NCBI GenBank assembly: GCA_963556145.1
Contig: OY744461.1
Coordinates: forward strand, 6,892,891-6,956,890
Reading direction: 5' to 3'
Origin: Hygrocybe punicea
Lineage: Eukaryota; Basidiomycota; Agaricomycetes; Agaricales; Hygrophoraceae
DNA length: 64,000 nt
Part shown: piece after piece, positions 22,345 to 34,379 of the stretch
Layout of the letters: every line of letters begins with the position of its first letter
Numbering within the stretch: position 1 is the first letter of the stretch
Program-made: the position numbers and the translations under genes
The notes under the pieces: model-generated
Seen by the model: only the letters and a program-made list of their open reading frames with translations
Databases searched by the model: none
What the model was told of the DNA's origin: nothing

Positions 22345-23998
22345 TCAAGCAAAAGGGTTGTCATCATTAGCTTCGGCGGTGGGAAGAGGCGCGAAGTAGC
22401 CCTCGGGTACTGCAAACCAGTCTTGACGTCCTGCGCAGAAATACCAGACATTGTTGTCCTGGATTGCCCTCGCTCCTTTCTTCATGTGTGGACCATAAAA
22501 CCGTTTCCTTCCTCCATCGTGCCATCGTATTTCGTAACTGACAGGATTATTCTCGACGCTTGGAGCCATGTTTGATAGGTCTAATCCTTCGAGGCTGTCA
22601 TTGGTAGAGCTTGAGCCTTGACCTGGATTGTGCCGTTTCGTGGGGTGCGGGGTGTTCCAGGATGGAGTGAGTCTGTCATTTCCTACGTTCCCTTGTTCTC
22701 GCTGGCGCTTAGCCATGTAATTCCACCAATCTGTGCAGCCTCGTTTTAGCCGCAGCGCATCACCTGGGGCTATACCAACATCCGATGCAGTGAGATCAGC
22801 AATTGCAACATCGGAAAGTATATCAGGCCCGTAACGTTTCAGCTGCATCGGTGCTAGATAGCTTGTAGCACCCTCCACACCTAACCTTTCCTTGGCATAA
22901 CGAAGGTAACAACGAATATCAGAGGGGCTGTGAGTTAGCAGTGGAGACGATTGCCGAGCTGGGGTTTGTAGTGGGGTCTGCCGGGCTGAAATGACACCCT
23001 CTTGATTAGGAGGTCGTATGACTTGAGTGATGGAGGATATGATCTGTGCGACAGCCGTGAGATCTGAGATTGGTGACGCGGTTTGGGACTCGGGGCCAAG
23101 AACAGCTGAGTTGTTGATAATTCGACTGCGAGGAGGGTCACGGTAAGCCAAATCAAATGCCTGGGTGTGCGGTGGCTCTAAGGCAGTCGCTTTGGCTTCA
23201 TGCTAGAGCAAAACATGAGACGAGTATATGAGACGAGTATATGACAACATGAAAGACCCTTACGATCGCCAGTGCCCACTCTCGCATCATGAACGGCGTG
23301 AGTCGCAGTTTATAACCGTTTGCACATACATAAGAAAAGCAATTGTCTTGATTGTTGGAATATTTTTGTTCAAGCAAAACCCGAATGCGAGCAAGGTTAC
23401 GTTCTAGTTCTGAGAGCTCTGCCGTAGGTGCTGACGTGTCATCCTCAAGGTCGTTTTCATTGTCGGACACATTCTCTTCCTAGAGGACAATCAGTTGACA
23501 TAAATACAGAGATTAGGGTACTTACCGTTGTAATGCACCGTTTTTTTATATCCTCCATGTCGAAAATGATATGGACCTTCTTCTATGCGTTGTTGTGAAG
23601 TTTCTGAACCATATTGCGGTATTCGTTCTCACAATCAATGTCAAGTGCATCTGATTTCCTGTAATTTCAAAGTAAGTACAAGAATGAAAAGGATAGAAAA
23701 AAGATGCAGACGTTCGTCCTGGATAGTGAAACTTGAATGGGAACCGTTGGGTAGGACTGATTTTGTACTTGGTTTCTCCGTAACGCTTCAGGAGTGCCTT
23801 GAGAAAATCGAGATAGTTTGTTGTATGGCAACTAAAATGAAGGTCTTTTCCTCGAGCCTCTTTCTTACTACCCTTGGGCCCCCGTTTACCCTTGGCAACT
23901 ACATGGTAGATGAGCTGCAAAGAAAATTCTTGAGGGCTCCGTTGTGCTGGTGGCAGTTCGTCGTCGTCACCACTTGTGGTAGCTTGGTCTTCTTCCAT
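22345..23998 (-). pseudogene. Second gene of the Tc1/mariner element, unknown function, one internal stop
   Basis: Exons on the minus strand are 23998-23712, 23658-23526, 23479-23264 and 23202-22345, with introns of 53, 46 and 61 nt. All junctions keep one frame of 498 codons. A TAG at 23585-23583 interrupts it (NNA-stop-KKVHIIFD); CAG to TAG explains it. The N-terminal part has a basic KGKRGPKGSKKEARGKD stretch and YLDFLKALLKRYG. The middle (LKRYGPDILSDVAIADL then DVGIAPGDALRLKRGCTDWW) resembles a SAM-like fold seen in many basidiomycete hypothetical proteins. The C-terminal part is rich in Trp, Tyr and Phe (VSYEIRWHDGGRKRFYGPH). It may be an accessory DNA-binding or targeting protein of the transposon. 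I do not recognise a named family. Confidence 0.65.
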
Positions 23999-24313
23999 TA
24001 CGACGTATGAGTGCAAAAAAGACAAGCTTAGTCGGAGCTGCAACGTTTGGGTTCAGAAACTCGGCAGACTACCTAATTGGATATGTACAGCCACCATGGA
24101 ATTTCGGGGTTTCCAATACTCACTGACAACAGCTGTAATAATAATTCTAATGCACATTGTACATGATTCTACATTACAGATACATTAAATACGTTGGTCG
24201 TACAAAGGTTGTTGCCAGGGGAATGCCCAGGAGTAAGGCTGGGACACCTACTGCTAAAAAGTGTTCCAATTCCTTTAGTGCATCATCTGAACCTATCTGG
24301 ATATTGATTTTTA

Positions 24314-24645
24314 CCCTTTGTGTTCGGTGCAGTATATCTGGTCACACTCATTTACTGACATCCACCGAACATGTCCACCGAACATGTCCACCGAACACAC
24401 TGAACATGTTCGACGTGTTCGGTGTAGTATATCTGGTCCTACCAGTTTACTGACATGTACCGAACATGTCCACTGAACATACCGAACATGTTCGATGTGT
24501 TCGGTGTAGTCTATCTGGTCATACCAGTTTACTGACATGGAACATGTCCACCGAACACAGCAAACAAGTTCAATGTGTTTAGTGCAGTATATCTAGTCAC
24601 ACAGGTTTACTGTCATGCACCAAACATGTCCACAGAAAACCCCAT
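24314..24645. repeat. Tandem repeat of about 80-90 bp with GAACATGTCCACCGAACA
   Basis: Four units begin GTGTTCGGTGYAGTATATCTGGTC and continue TTTACTGACATG, then ACCGAACATGTCCACCGAAC-like text. The last unit is the most diverged. It lies inside the left arm and I do not see it in the right arm, so it may be a local expansion. Confidence 0.7.
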
Positions 24646-24799
24646 ACAGATGTTTGTGCAAGGGAATGCCCCAGTTTAAGGCTGGGACACCTACCAAACA
24701 CTCACCGAACACCTTTGGACCTTTGTGACAAGTGTACAATGAACACTGTTCGACCTCTTTGCATTATCAACAATTCTAATACACACAGTAGATATAGCT

Positions 24800-25430
24800 A
24801 CATGACAGATACCACTGACATATTGTTCATTCATACATGGTGCATTGCATTACCAATGCATGTGATTATTATAAGAAACTGATTGCAATTGCAATACCAA
24901 AATGATATAACACTATCCATTTCTATATTGGCTGCTGTGATCCGGCTGCCTTATTGTTCTTGCTGATTGGGACAACAAATTCTCACACTCAACTCCGCCC
25001 CGTCACACGGTTTCATAATTATTCCCAGGGCTTCAAAATTGTTCCCACAGTTTCACAAAATTGTTCCCACAGCTTGGCAAATTAGAGTCTGACCCTGAGT
25101 TTGAGAATCCACCGTATAGAACGATTCCCTTATAGGGACTCATAACTCTGCTTGGACTCAACTCAGACTTCATTCAGAATTCCTACCAAATATGGAGTGT
25201 GGGAAAATATTGCCTAATTTGGTTAGCATGCCCATTGTATACCCAATCCCATATATAGTGTCAGATTTGCATTATTTACGAAATTGAGTGAGAAAAATAC
25301 AAAAAAGTTGAAAAAAGCCAGCACTCTGCAAAAACTCAGCATGATTCTAAGCAGATTCCTAGTTGTAAATAAGCATACCCCATGAAAACTCACATAAATG
25401 ACCATTCAAAATGGAATTTACTCAGAATTG
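24800..25430. other. No recognisable gene
   Basis: AT-rich sequence with one short tandem feature, CAGTTTCACAAAATTGTTCCC (about 25025-25075). Nothing coding is supported. Confidence 0.4.
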
Positions 25431-25630
25431 AGGAGTCCTTGAGGAGTCCTTGAGTTCCCTATTATATAAAGGTGTACTGACTATGTCCATGAAAACTCCT
25501 TAAGGAGGCCTTGAGGAGTCCTTGGGTCATGAGGACTCCTTGAAGTCTCCTTGGGTCGTGAGGACTCCTTGAGGACTCCTTGGGTCGTGAGGACTCCTTG
25601 AGGACTCCTTGAGGAGTCCTAAGGAATATG
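25430..25630. repeat. AGGAGTCCTTGAGGACTCC minisatellite
   Basis: Short units GAGGACTCCTTG and GGAGTCCTTGA repeat and are mutually inverted, so the array can fold on itself. It lies just outside the Helitron end at 25698. Confidence 0.75.
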
Positions 25631-25697
25631 TGGGAGAGTGCAACATAAAGCATTGAGCTTAAAAGACAATTCCATGTAAATTCCAGGCAATTCCAGA

Positions 25698-26060
25698 CTA
25701 GTAGGTGTGGGCCATTGCTTTGCATGGCAGGTTACTCATCCCTTTTTGCAATGAGAATCTAAGTATATACAAATCATACAACATTATTACCCTCCTATGA
25801 TAATCAATATTTGCAAAGTTATTGATATTTCCTTTATTATTACATACTGATCTACTCAGATACCATTCTCAAACCATATTACCATGATATACATTTCATA
25901 ATTGATTATATCCTGCTCCTTCCAATTTGTTATAACCAAATATCAGATCCAAAATTGGCATCTTTCATATCAAGTTTGCAGTGTTCATGTTGGCATATAT
26001 ATAACTACTTTGCTACTTTATCATTAGTTATAGTTACTCTGTAATTTACCTCACAGCCAC
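25698..26060 (-). mobile_element. Helitron 3' terminal fragment (copy B)
   Basis: It has the same CTAGT(G)GGTGTGGGCC end, GCCATTGC/GCATGGC hairpin and body (GATAATCAATATTTGC, CAAGTTTGCAGTGTTCA) as copy A at 18777, and the same minus orientation. No coding sequence is present. Confidence 0.7.
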
Positions 26061-26639
26061 TTCAGTGTACATAGTTATTGATATCACTATATTCACATAC
26101 ATGTATATTTCAGTATTTTACCCTCTGCCACTGATTCCCAGTGGGACAATGTGGACTCCACATGGACTCCACATGGAATCCACATGGCACATCATGCTGT
26201 GACTTATCTCGTGTCAGACTAGTGAACCAAGGTTGACAATGTTACATTTGAGACAGGCCAGCCAATCTGGGCCGAGAAAATATTATTGTGAGGTACTTGA
26301 CTGGGCAACTCAGGAATGTCATAGTTATGGTGTTAGATGGGTGGCCAAGGTTCTGCTGGGGTATTGTTACCCATCTCAGACTGATGGGCTGACATTCTGT
26401 GGTGGTATGGTTACCCATCTCAGACTGTTGGGCCAAAGTTTTGCACACCTTACAGCATATCTTTTCCACAAGACATGGCTCAGCCGAGAGGGACAATTCC
26501 CACTCCGAGTGGGCCAGCCAATCTCAGCTGACCAATATCTTTCTCCAGGGGAGATGGCTTGGCCGAGGGGTCTATGTTCTGAGGGACATGAGTTGGCCGA
26601 AGCAGGGGGATATATTGGCCAACGGGTCTGGATATTTTG

Positions 26640-27490
26640 GCTGGCCATGGGAGATGGATTGGCCCACTGGTCTGGGTATCTTGGCAGGCCATGGAACATG
26701 GATTGGCCGACAGCCCAGGGTAATTTGGCTGGCCATGAAAGGTGGATTGGCCGACGTGTCTGGGTATTTTGGTTGGCCATGGAACATGGATTGGCCGACG
26801 GGTCTGGGTATTTTGGTTGGCCATGGAACATGGATTGGCCGACGGGTCTCGGTATGTCGGCTGGCCATGAAAGGTGGATTGGCCGACAGGTCTGGGTATT
26901 TCAGCTGGCCATGGAACGTGGGTTGGCCGACGGGTCTGGGTATGTCGGCTGGCCATGAAAGGTGGATTGGCCAACCACACTGGGTATTTCGGTTGGCCAT
27001 GGAACATGGATTGGCCGATGGGTCTGGGTATTTCAGCTGGCCATGGAACATGGATTGGCCGACGGGTCTGGGTATTTCAGCTGGCCATGGAACGTGGGTT
27101 GGCCGACAGGTCTGGGTATGTCGGCTGGCCATGGAACGTGGGTTGGCCGACCACACTGGGTATTTCGGTTGGCCATGGAACATGGATTGGCCGATGGGTC
27201 TGGGTATTTCAGCTGGCCATGGAACATGGATTGGCCGACGGGTCTGGGTATTTCAGCTGGCCATGGAACGTGGGTTGGCCGACGGGTCTGGGTATGTCGG
27301 CTGGCCATGAAAGGTGGATTGGCCAACCACACTGGGTATTTCGGTTGGCCATGGAACATGGATTGGCCGATGGGTCTGGGTATTTCAGCTGGCCATGGAA
27401 CATGGATTGGCCGACGGGTCTGGGTATGTCGGCTGGCCATGAAAGGTGGATTGGCCGACAGGTCTGGGTATTTCGGTTGGCCATGGATTG
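26640..27490. repeat. 44-bp minisatellite (left arm)
   Basis: About 19 tandem units carry the core TTGGCCGACGGGTCTGGGTA followed by TTTCAGCTGGCCATGGAACA. Higher-order groups of units are duplicated (for example blocks with CCAACCACACTGGGTATTTC). Long ORFs exist in several frames on both strands because the unit lacks stops. The same array lies inverted at 46905-47400. Confidence 0.9.
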
Positions 27491-27644
27491 GCCAATCCTG
27501 GTTAGTATACCGTCAGCCATGGGACATGGGTTGGCAAATACCATATATTGGCTTGCTGGTCATTCTTGGCAGATGGTTATGGTCCAGTTGGTTAAAAATA
27601 TATTACTTTCTTCTGTTCAACTATATCTTCTCTAATAATATGTA

Positions 27645-30600
27645 TTACTCCATCTTGTTGGAAAAGGCAGTTTCTGCTTGTGCTATCATATTTCTCCACA
27701 TTACCATTTGTTTTTCCGCATAACAGATGTGCCCCCTCAGTCCCAGACCAACTTTGTCACGATGTGCTTCCCATTGCACCTTCTGGTGTTGCAGCCAACG
27801 AATCACGTTACCCATTTCTGACTTGACGCTTTGCAATTCTTCAGACCACCGATCATATCTGGCCTTGCCACGGAGCCAGTTTACACGATACACTGTATAG
27901 CAGTAAGATCTTCCATGAATTGCTGTAGCAGAACCATTCACCTTCTTGCATCCAATCGTTGTCACCAGTATTATTCCTTTCTTTCCTCCGCCAGATCCAG
28001 GGCAGCTTGTGACTCCTCTGGCCCACTCTATTCTCCTCAAGCATATCACCACTCATCTTGATATCCTCCTGCCTCAGCACTTTGAAACGATCCAAAATGT
28101 CTGCATTCCCCCCTAGATTGACCAATGCTCGACGAGCCTGCCTGTAGCTGGTGGCATATTTACCAACTTTTTGCTGGATGGCATGTATGTCGTCCCATGC
28201 TCGAGTCTTCTTCTTCTGGCTGTTTGCTCCACGAACAGAGGTTCGAAAGATTACCATTTTCTCACCCAGTGTCATCCTCAAGTTTTCCAAACAATCGTTT
28301 GCTTGGCCCACCCTGAGTTCCACCTCCTGAGCCACCAAATTTTCCAAACCCAGCCGAGCACATTCCTCCACTCCTAAGGTCGATGGCATTGTGAGTCGGC
28401 AATTTTCTGGCCATTCTGCAACATGGTCATCATCTTCTTCGTCTACCCCACCCTCCTCATCCACATCCACAATCCAGTCATCAGCAGTGGGATCATAATT
28501 GACCAGATTACACTCATCCACGTCTTCACCAAGTATTCCTTGTATTTTTCTGTGGAACGAGTCGATCCGAGACTGCAGTCTATTTCGCCGATCCTCCAGA
28601 TTTGCCTTGTCTGTGAAACTGCCTGTTTTTTGAACAGCACAAGCCGTTGTTTTCAGAGTATTCCTGTAGGGTAAACAAATGTCAAAGAGACGATTGATGA
28701 GAATGAGGATACATCCTACTGTGCTTGTTCTATGTTTATTCCTTCATTTAAGATGGTCACCCGACCAGCCATTACATCTTTGGGATTCCCTGTCATCAGT
28801 CTCAACCTGATCTCAGCCTGCGATGGTGCTGGTGAAACATCATTACCGTGTCCAAAACACCAACACTTTACAAGACAAACCTTTCTCCATTCTGACGTCG
28901 AATACCCTCAAGTAGTCACCACGGAAATCCATTGCCCTTCTTTCTTCTTCCTTCCACTCCGCCAGCACTTGCTCATCCACAGTTTCGGAAAGCTCCTCAA
29001 AGGCTGCCTTCATTTCCTGCATTCCATCTACTGCTTTATCATATCGTTTCAACAAAGACCGAACTGTGTGACAGCTATGGTGATGATATGTATTGATGAC
29101 ATGCCTATGAATCACCTACCCATTCCTACCAACTTCTTCCAATTCGAATCCCTCATAAGGTCATCCAAGATCTCACGTCGTTGGGATTTTGACATGAAAC
29201 GAATAAAACTGGAAATCTTGTTGATGATAGCCCACAGTGTCTCCAAAATTTCACCATCCTGCTGACCAGCACCACAAACGAAGTTGAGACTGAATAGGGC
29301 AAAACACTTGGCAACATGTGCACCAAGATGAAACTTGCCCACAGCCCCAATGATCTCAAGCGCCTCAGGGAGAGTGAGGTGGTCGGAATCGGAAACCCTT
29401 TTAGCAAAATTGATCAGCCAACTGCAGGCAATATCATATTCCACCAGTGCTTGGGTGATACCACTGTGGCACAGCCTATTGAGAGCGTTGCATATCGAAT
29501 AATCAACGTTCATGTGTCTGGTGCAGACTCTTTAATAAATTTGTCACGATTCATAGCTCAAAATACATGACTAACCGTTCACCCTTCTGGAAGTCGACGA
29601 CACTGTGGGGTACAAAGCAACCATGCTTGGCACATGCACATGCACCAATGCCAGTAGCGTATAAGTTATGACGATTGGCATTTGCTTGGTTGACGGCCTT
29701 GTGATTGGAGCACTGTGACCTCTGATACATGATCATTGATTTAGCATTCACGAAATTCACAATTCAATAAATACCTCTTTGGACTCCAGGGAAGCTGCCA
29801 GATGAGCACGATAAGGTGCATCCTCAAACATATAGCCTTGTCCATCGATAAGCCCAACGTCGTCATCAGGCTTCCGCATGTTAATCTGCTCAGCTTTGAA
29901 ATTGCCATCGACGACGATGCTGGGCCTGTAAAGCCACCTGTTTCCCTGTTTGGTGTGGAACTACATGAAAGCTGATCAGAATGACCCACTGATGCGGTCT
30001 ATCCATCCAGTTCTGCGGAAGATTTATCCCTGGCTGGGGACATGCAGGGCAAAACAAAGCCAGATCGCCATTACCAGGCTCCCTCTCAGTGTCATGCCCA
30101 AAGCCGAATCGTTTCTTGAGGTGCAAGTATCGCCACTGTCTTGACACCCTCATTAGCTCACGATAATGATCCTGAACACCATAACTCAGTACTCCGTTCT
30201 GTATGCACAATGTAACAAAACAACTAGTATATCACGAACCGGCAATGTATCTGGAAATGCATTGGAAGACAGTCTCCTTAACTTGTTATAAAAGTTGTTT
30301 GCAGACGTTTTGCACTCCATCGAATCAATGTAGAAATGATCCAGGAGCTGGAAAGTGAATGCTGACGACGGCCGTTTTGCTGTTGCAGGATACAAATGCA
30401 TTCGAAGTAGTTGAATATCTCGAGTGGGGGCATCTGGGCAGGAGCACCATCGGATTCGACGTCGGTAAATTCCATTCATATGAGTGACAGTTATGATATC
30501 TTCCTCGGCGTGAACTGCCAAAGCCGGATCCAAATCGTCCTCCTCACCACCACCTGACATAAGAACATCATGCAGATATGTATCTTCGACAGATGGCTGG

Positions 30601-31208
30601 GGGCCATCTTTTCTGTATGACGGACAATCGCCTCCACCATGGCCAAGATGCATGACCAGGCCAATCGTATTAAGGTCATGTTTCAGGAAACATCTGCCGT
30701 TCCATATCTCAATTCTGTGGAATGGATTATGAATGTGTGTCTGCAAACAACAACGCTGGCAGAACGAAGGGCAACCATAGCAATCAGGGCAACGAATGGT
30801 GATATCGGCCATCAGACATGACTGGCATGTAACATCGGAAGGGGGGGCCTCAGATGATAAGAGTTCGGAGAGGTATTGCTTGTGAATCGCTTTCCAGGCT
30901 TCCATTTCATCATTCTGTGTCTAATTGACATGCAATCAAAATCAAGTCGTACAGATAATAGTTGTGTCAACCTTTCCACGCTTATTGCGATGTCTCCTTG
31001 TCTGAGGGTCCTCCTCTTCCACAAACGACGTTGAGGGCAAGGGAAGATCTTCACTCCTGTGTGATTGTTTTACAGGACTTGGCGGACAAATAACTGGACG
31101 AGCCTTGACTGTCTTTCCACCTCGTTTCTTTTCCACCACCATAAATTCAACCTCTCTGGCAAATTCCTTTTTTTTTCCCGACCGGGAAATGACTTTTGAT
31201 TTCGGCAT
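27645..31208 (-). CDS. KDZ transposase with CxC2 cysteine cluster (multi-exon)
   Basis: The gene starts at the ATG at 31208 (MPKSKVISRSGKKK, basic tail). Exon 1 ends at 30972; introns 30971-30921 and 30239-30199 are clear. The cysteine cluster follows (CQSCLMAD, CPDCYGCPSFCQRCC, then RWCSCPD). Next come the PF18803-like block LYPATAKRPSSAFTFQLLD, the CPACPQPGINLP motif, VDGNF (first acidic residue), GIGACACAKHGCF, VEYDIACSW (second) and GAGQQDGEILETLWA (third). An acidic helix region is followed by the C-terminal YRVNWLRGKARYDRW tail, ending near 27645. An intron of 49 nt (GTGAATGG to TACAG) joins WMQE to VYRVNW. I saw no certain stop in the exons I could trace, but several junctions are unproved. 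KDZ enzymes mobilise large basidiomycete DNA transposons. Confidence 0.85.
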
Positions 31209-31351
31209 GGATGAACAATAGTTAGATGAGTGTGGGAAAAGTGAGAAAATGACACGCCTTATAAAGACCAATACACGAGGCAAAACACATGGATAATAAT
31301 AAAGATTATTACATTGCTTGATATACAAATATATTTGAGGACAGGAAAATG

Positions 31352-33175
31352 TTACAAATCCGATGAACTGTCAGAATCTGATACCATAGTTGGGGCCTCA
31401 AACCAACCGGGGACCAATTTAACATCACCGGATGAACCCTCCTTTCCTTCCAATACAACCCTTTCCAGCGCATCACCCTGAATGCAATTACGAACAGCTT
31501 GCCTGCGCAACGCCCCCTGGAGTTCCTGACGGAGCGTGGGTATCCGCCAGTCTTGCCATGGATCTTTGGCAGCTCTGATAGCAATCTCGTCACCCAGCAT
31601 GATGTTCATCATTTCTATTGGGTTTTCTAAGAAGATTCAGAGGAAGTGCAGCATGTAGATGCCGCAATCATCAAAATTCGGCTGGACAGGTACCTGAAAA
31701 CAAACGTTCAATTCATTCGCAACACGGAGGTTAGACATGGTTCACCTTGGGGGTGATTCTCTTGATAGGTGCCAGCTTTTTCACCTGTCTGGTGTTCTTC
31801 GCAATGCAGGCTAGCCACGCATGAACCAGGGATATATCTTTTTGATGGTGTGCTGGGGGCAGTGAATCGAGAACAAATGTTACGCTAACTGACGATGAGT
31901 AAGTTCAATGCAAAGCTGAAATGGATAACTACATGTGTAGTCCATCAGGAGGATTTTCTAACAAACATGCAGCAGGATTTGCCACGATAATCAAATACCA
32001 GTGGTCACTGATGGTGAAGTGAGATGTTGCCTTCACAAAAACTGACTACACTCACCCAGTGGGCACAGGAAAGACCAAGTATGGGAGCGAAAATATGTCG
32101 ATTGCCTTCGTCCACCTCTTCAAACTCTTCACCCCGTTCTTCCTATGACCAGATTTAGAGGAAATGAAGTTATATGAACAACCAAGCAACGTGCACCTCA
32201 GTTTCTCCATGAAAAAAGTAATGAATATGTGTATGTTTGCCAGCAACTCTGGCTGATGGATTGCTGCTTGCTGCAGAGCGTAACTGAAACGGGGAATAAG
32301 CTACTGCACTGGAGGGTTGAAATGTACCTACTGGGTACCGAAATTAATCAGTTCGTCATCTAGCCAATCCTTTTCCAAACGTTGATATGACATCCACGGA
32401 ACAGCACCCCGCTCTGAGTATTTTGCAACAGTACACGTGTTTTCAAACCTAGAACACCTGAGGTGAGTGACGGGCCTGGCCATGGCAATGTGATGTACAT
32501 GACCGCATCTGGCCTTTCATTCAACTGCAAAAATCGGCCATTGGTTTCGATGTCATTTCTGTTGAAGTAGAGATTAGTTGTGGTATGATGAATGTGTGAT
32601 ACTCACTGTAAATACTTGATGCTACTTTCGCCCAGTGTACTGGTGAGCAAACTGAGCAAATCCGCATACATATCTGATGTCCAGGATGCATGCTCGTTGT
32701 CGAAATAAATGCCAATTTGATGTTTTGAAACAATCTCTGAGTATCAATTGCAGTCACATGTAAGCTTATTGAAATGGTGGCGTACCATTGTTCTCTCTGC
32801 CTAAAAACACACATGTGGCTTTATCCACATGCTGAGAAATAAGCACATACAATACCAAGCCGCGTATCTGCTCTTCATTTGGTTTGGTGGCCTACAAAAT
32901 TACTTGAATATCAAGGGTGGGCTGTTGAAGACTGACAATCACCTGGCAACTGACAACATCGCGTTCCACCAATAGTTGCATGGTCACAGAGCTGTCCTCT
33001 GTCAAAATACAACAAACACTTGTATACGACAGTGAGTGATGATTAGGATGCTGAACATGATGACTTATCATGATCCTTTGCATTCAAACTCGACAGATGT
33101 GGTCCCTTCCGGAGATTTGTGGTAGGTGTTTCCACCAGAGACGGTGAAAAGGACGGGGAGTAGGAGAGATGGCAT
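31352..33175 (-). pseudogene. Ulp1-type (C48) cysteine protease gene next to KDZ
   Basis: Minus-strand exons carry the Ulp1 fold in order: RLEKDWLDDELINFGTQ (about 32330-32385), HWYLIIVANP with the catalytic His (about 31990-32012), TFVLDSLPP with the catalytic Asp (about 31860-31880), and VPVQPNFDDCGIYMLHFL with the Gln and the catalytic Cys (about 31640-31695). An intron of about 52 nt separates ITPK from VPVQ. An in-frame TGA directly follows MLHFL, where an Arg would fit (CGA to TGA). The C-terminus ends DSDSSSDL at 31352. The start at 33175 (MPSLLLPVLF) and the upstream exons are uncertain. Ulp1 enzymes remove SUMO or related modifiers. The gene lies head to tail about 145 bp upstream of the KDZ gene. 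Confidence 0.65.
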
Positions 33176-33197
33176 ATTCAATTGATGTGAGGTTATG

Positions 33198-33254
33198 CAC
33201 GTGATGGTTGAGAACAAAGAGAGCTGTTCAATCATGTGATGCCGGGTCACATGT
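33198..33254. promoter_or_regulatory. E-box cluster upstream of the Ulp1-like gene
   Basis: CACGTG lies at 33198-33203, followed by ATCATGTGAT at 33231 and TCACATGT at 33247. Similar CACGTGA boxes lie upstream of other genes in the cluster, suggesting a shared bHLH-type regulator. Confidence 0.4.
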
Positions 33255-33509
33255 AATGTGGTCCCATGACATCACACATGCGTGATGTCACGCCGCTGTT
33301 GGACACATTTAATGCAGTAGGGAAATTGGATAGCAAAGAATAGGTCATCGCAGCGCTGCAGAAATTGCACATCCTCTATGAGATTGTCCATTCCCCACGT
33401 AGCGATTATTCTATGTTTTCTAGTAGATATGATACCCTAAAATGGGCATTTGTTTTTATTTGGTCAGAAATCACCTTATTCCATCACATCCTGAGTCGCA
33501 CCATCAACG

Positions 33510-34015
33510 TTGGCCAAGGTAATTTCTCTTGATTCCAACACACTACCATCTTGCTGCATGGCAATAATCACTAGTACGGCAGCAAATGACAGCGCCGTTG
33601 TTTCCTTGGTAGGGCGCTGTACCAGGGAAATGTGGAACGCCGCATTTATGGCGGTTCTTGTTGACGTGCGGCCTGGTAAAGCTGCTGCTTTTCACGACAT
33701 TGAATGCCTCCCCCAGTGTGTTTACAACATTACACTGACCCCACTTTTGATTGTTTAGGATGTGCCTGAAATCTATTCGTGTCTTTTCATGCGGCCATCA
33801 CCGAACAAGAACAATATTCTGTCCGATGGCTTGGCATGATGCGATCGGAAGACGCAGGCCATGCACGAACGCTGTTCCTGAAAGGAGGCTGGCCACACAT
33901 GTTTGGTGTGGACGAAAATGTTCGTATGCGTATGGGATATTTCGTTCACCTAGCCACTAGGTTTGTTGCAGGTGTGCTACATCCCTTGATGGTCGGTGAA
34001 ACCTGTGAATGTTAA
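33510..34015 (+). CDS. Small hypothetical protein, spliced
   Basis: A frame starting at 33510 reads MAKVISLDSNTLPSCCMAII and continues to ECLPQ near 33715. A GTGTGT...TTTAG segment up to about 33758 could be an intron leading into a frame of about 75 codons ending at 34015. I recognise no domain. It sits in the spacer between the minus-strand Ulp1/KDZ genes and the plus-strand dioxygenase genes, with E-boxes on both sides. It may be an undetected exon set of a larger gene or chance. Confidence 0.22.
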
Positions 34016-34257
34016 TTTTCACCAACTGCCCACATATACAGTTGAAATCAAGGCAAAGGTGTTCATTATTCGGCAGGGACACTGTAATTAAACGTCTGTG
34101 CAACAAAGTGCCATTCACAAGCTTCCTGCCCAGAGCATGAATTTCAAATGTAACAATATACAGTACTGACGTTTCCGTAACTACGGGCCTTTGCAACACT
34201 GCCATTTACGACTTTCCTAGCCAGTATATGAATGCACACAACAACGAGTCATGCCTG

Positions 34258-34291
34258 TGATGTCACGTTTGGACGTCCAAACGTGACATCA
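34258..34291. promoter_or_regulatory. Perfect 34-bp palindrome with TGATGTCACG half-sites
   Basis: Each half is TGATGTCACGTTTGGAC and the whole is its own reverse complement. TGATGTCA is close to the CRE/ATF-type site TGACGTCA. The same TATGTCACGTTGGG half-site recurs three times near 43925-44040 on the other side of the dioxygenase genes. Confidence 0.75.
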
Positions 34292-34346
34292 CGGACGTGA
34301 CTTGTCACCATCCAAACTTGGCCACATCATGTGAGTCAAGTCATTT

Positions 34347-34379
34347 CACGTGATGAAAACCAACCACGTTTGTCACGTG
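34347..34379. promoter_or_regulatory. Pair of CACGTG boxes
   Basis: CACGTG occurs at 34347-34352 and 34374-34379, just after the 34-bp palindrome, in the spacer before the plus-strand dioxygenase genes. Confidence 0.4.

Larger units (their letters stand above)
21053..24135 (+). mobile_element. Complete Tc1/mariner-type element with two convergent genes
   Basis: Inverted repeats of about 111 bp (21053-21163 and 24025-24135) start CAGCTGTTGTCAGTGAG and, by my reading, differ at only a few positions. The element sits in a TA dinucleotide duplicated at both ends (21051-21052 and 24136-24137). It contains a spliced transposase gene on the plus strand starting 9 bp inside the left repeat. A second spliced gene on the minus strand starts about 27 bp inside the right repeat. 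The two genes converge near 22.2-22.35 kb, so each terminal repeat probably acts as a promoter. Confidence 0.93.
19290..27540. repeat. Left inverted arm of the putative giant KDZ element (with insertions)
   Basis: In order from the outside, the arm holds a unique block (19290-19482, continuing at 20249-20460), tandem units of about 150 bp (20460-21052, resumed after 24136) and a 44-bp minisatellite (26640-27490). All three recur in the same outside-to-inside order and inverted at 46890-48605. A hAT MITE (19483-20248), a Tc1/mariner element (21053-24135) and a Helitron end (25698) interrupt this arm but not the right one. I could not fix its outer border or a target duplication. Confidence 0.65.

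Noticed and set aside
26640..27490. Possible CRISPR-like array
   Set aside because: Units are contiguous tandem repeats without unique spacers, in a eukaryotic intron-bearing genome.
26233..27723. ORFs up to 303 codons with WPWNMDWPTGLG-like repeats
   Set aside because: Direct consequence of the stop-free 44-bp minisatellite; several frames and both strands are equally open.
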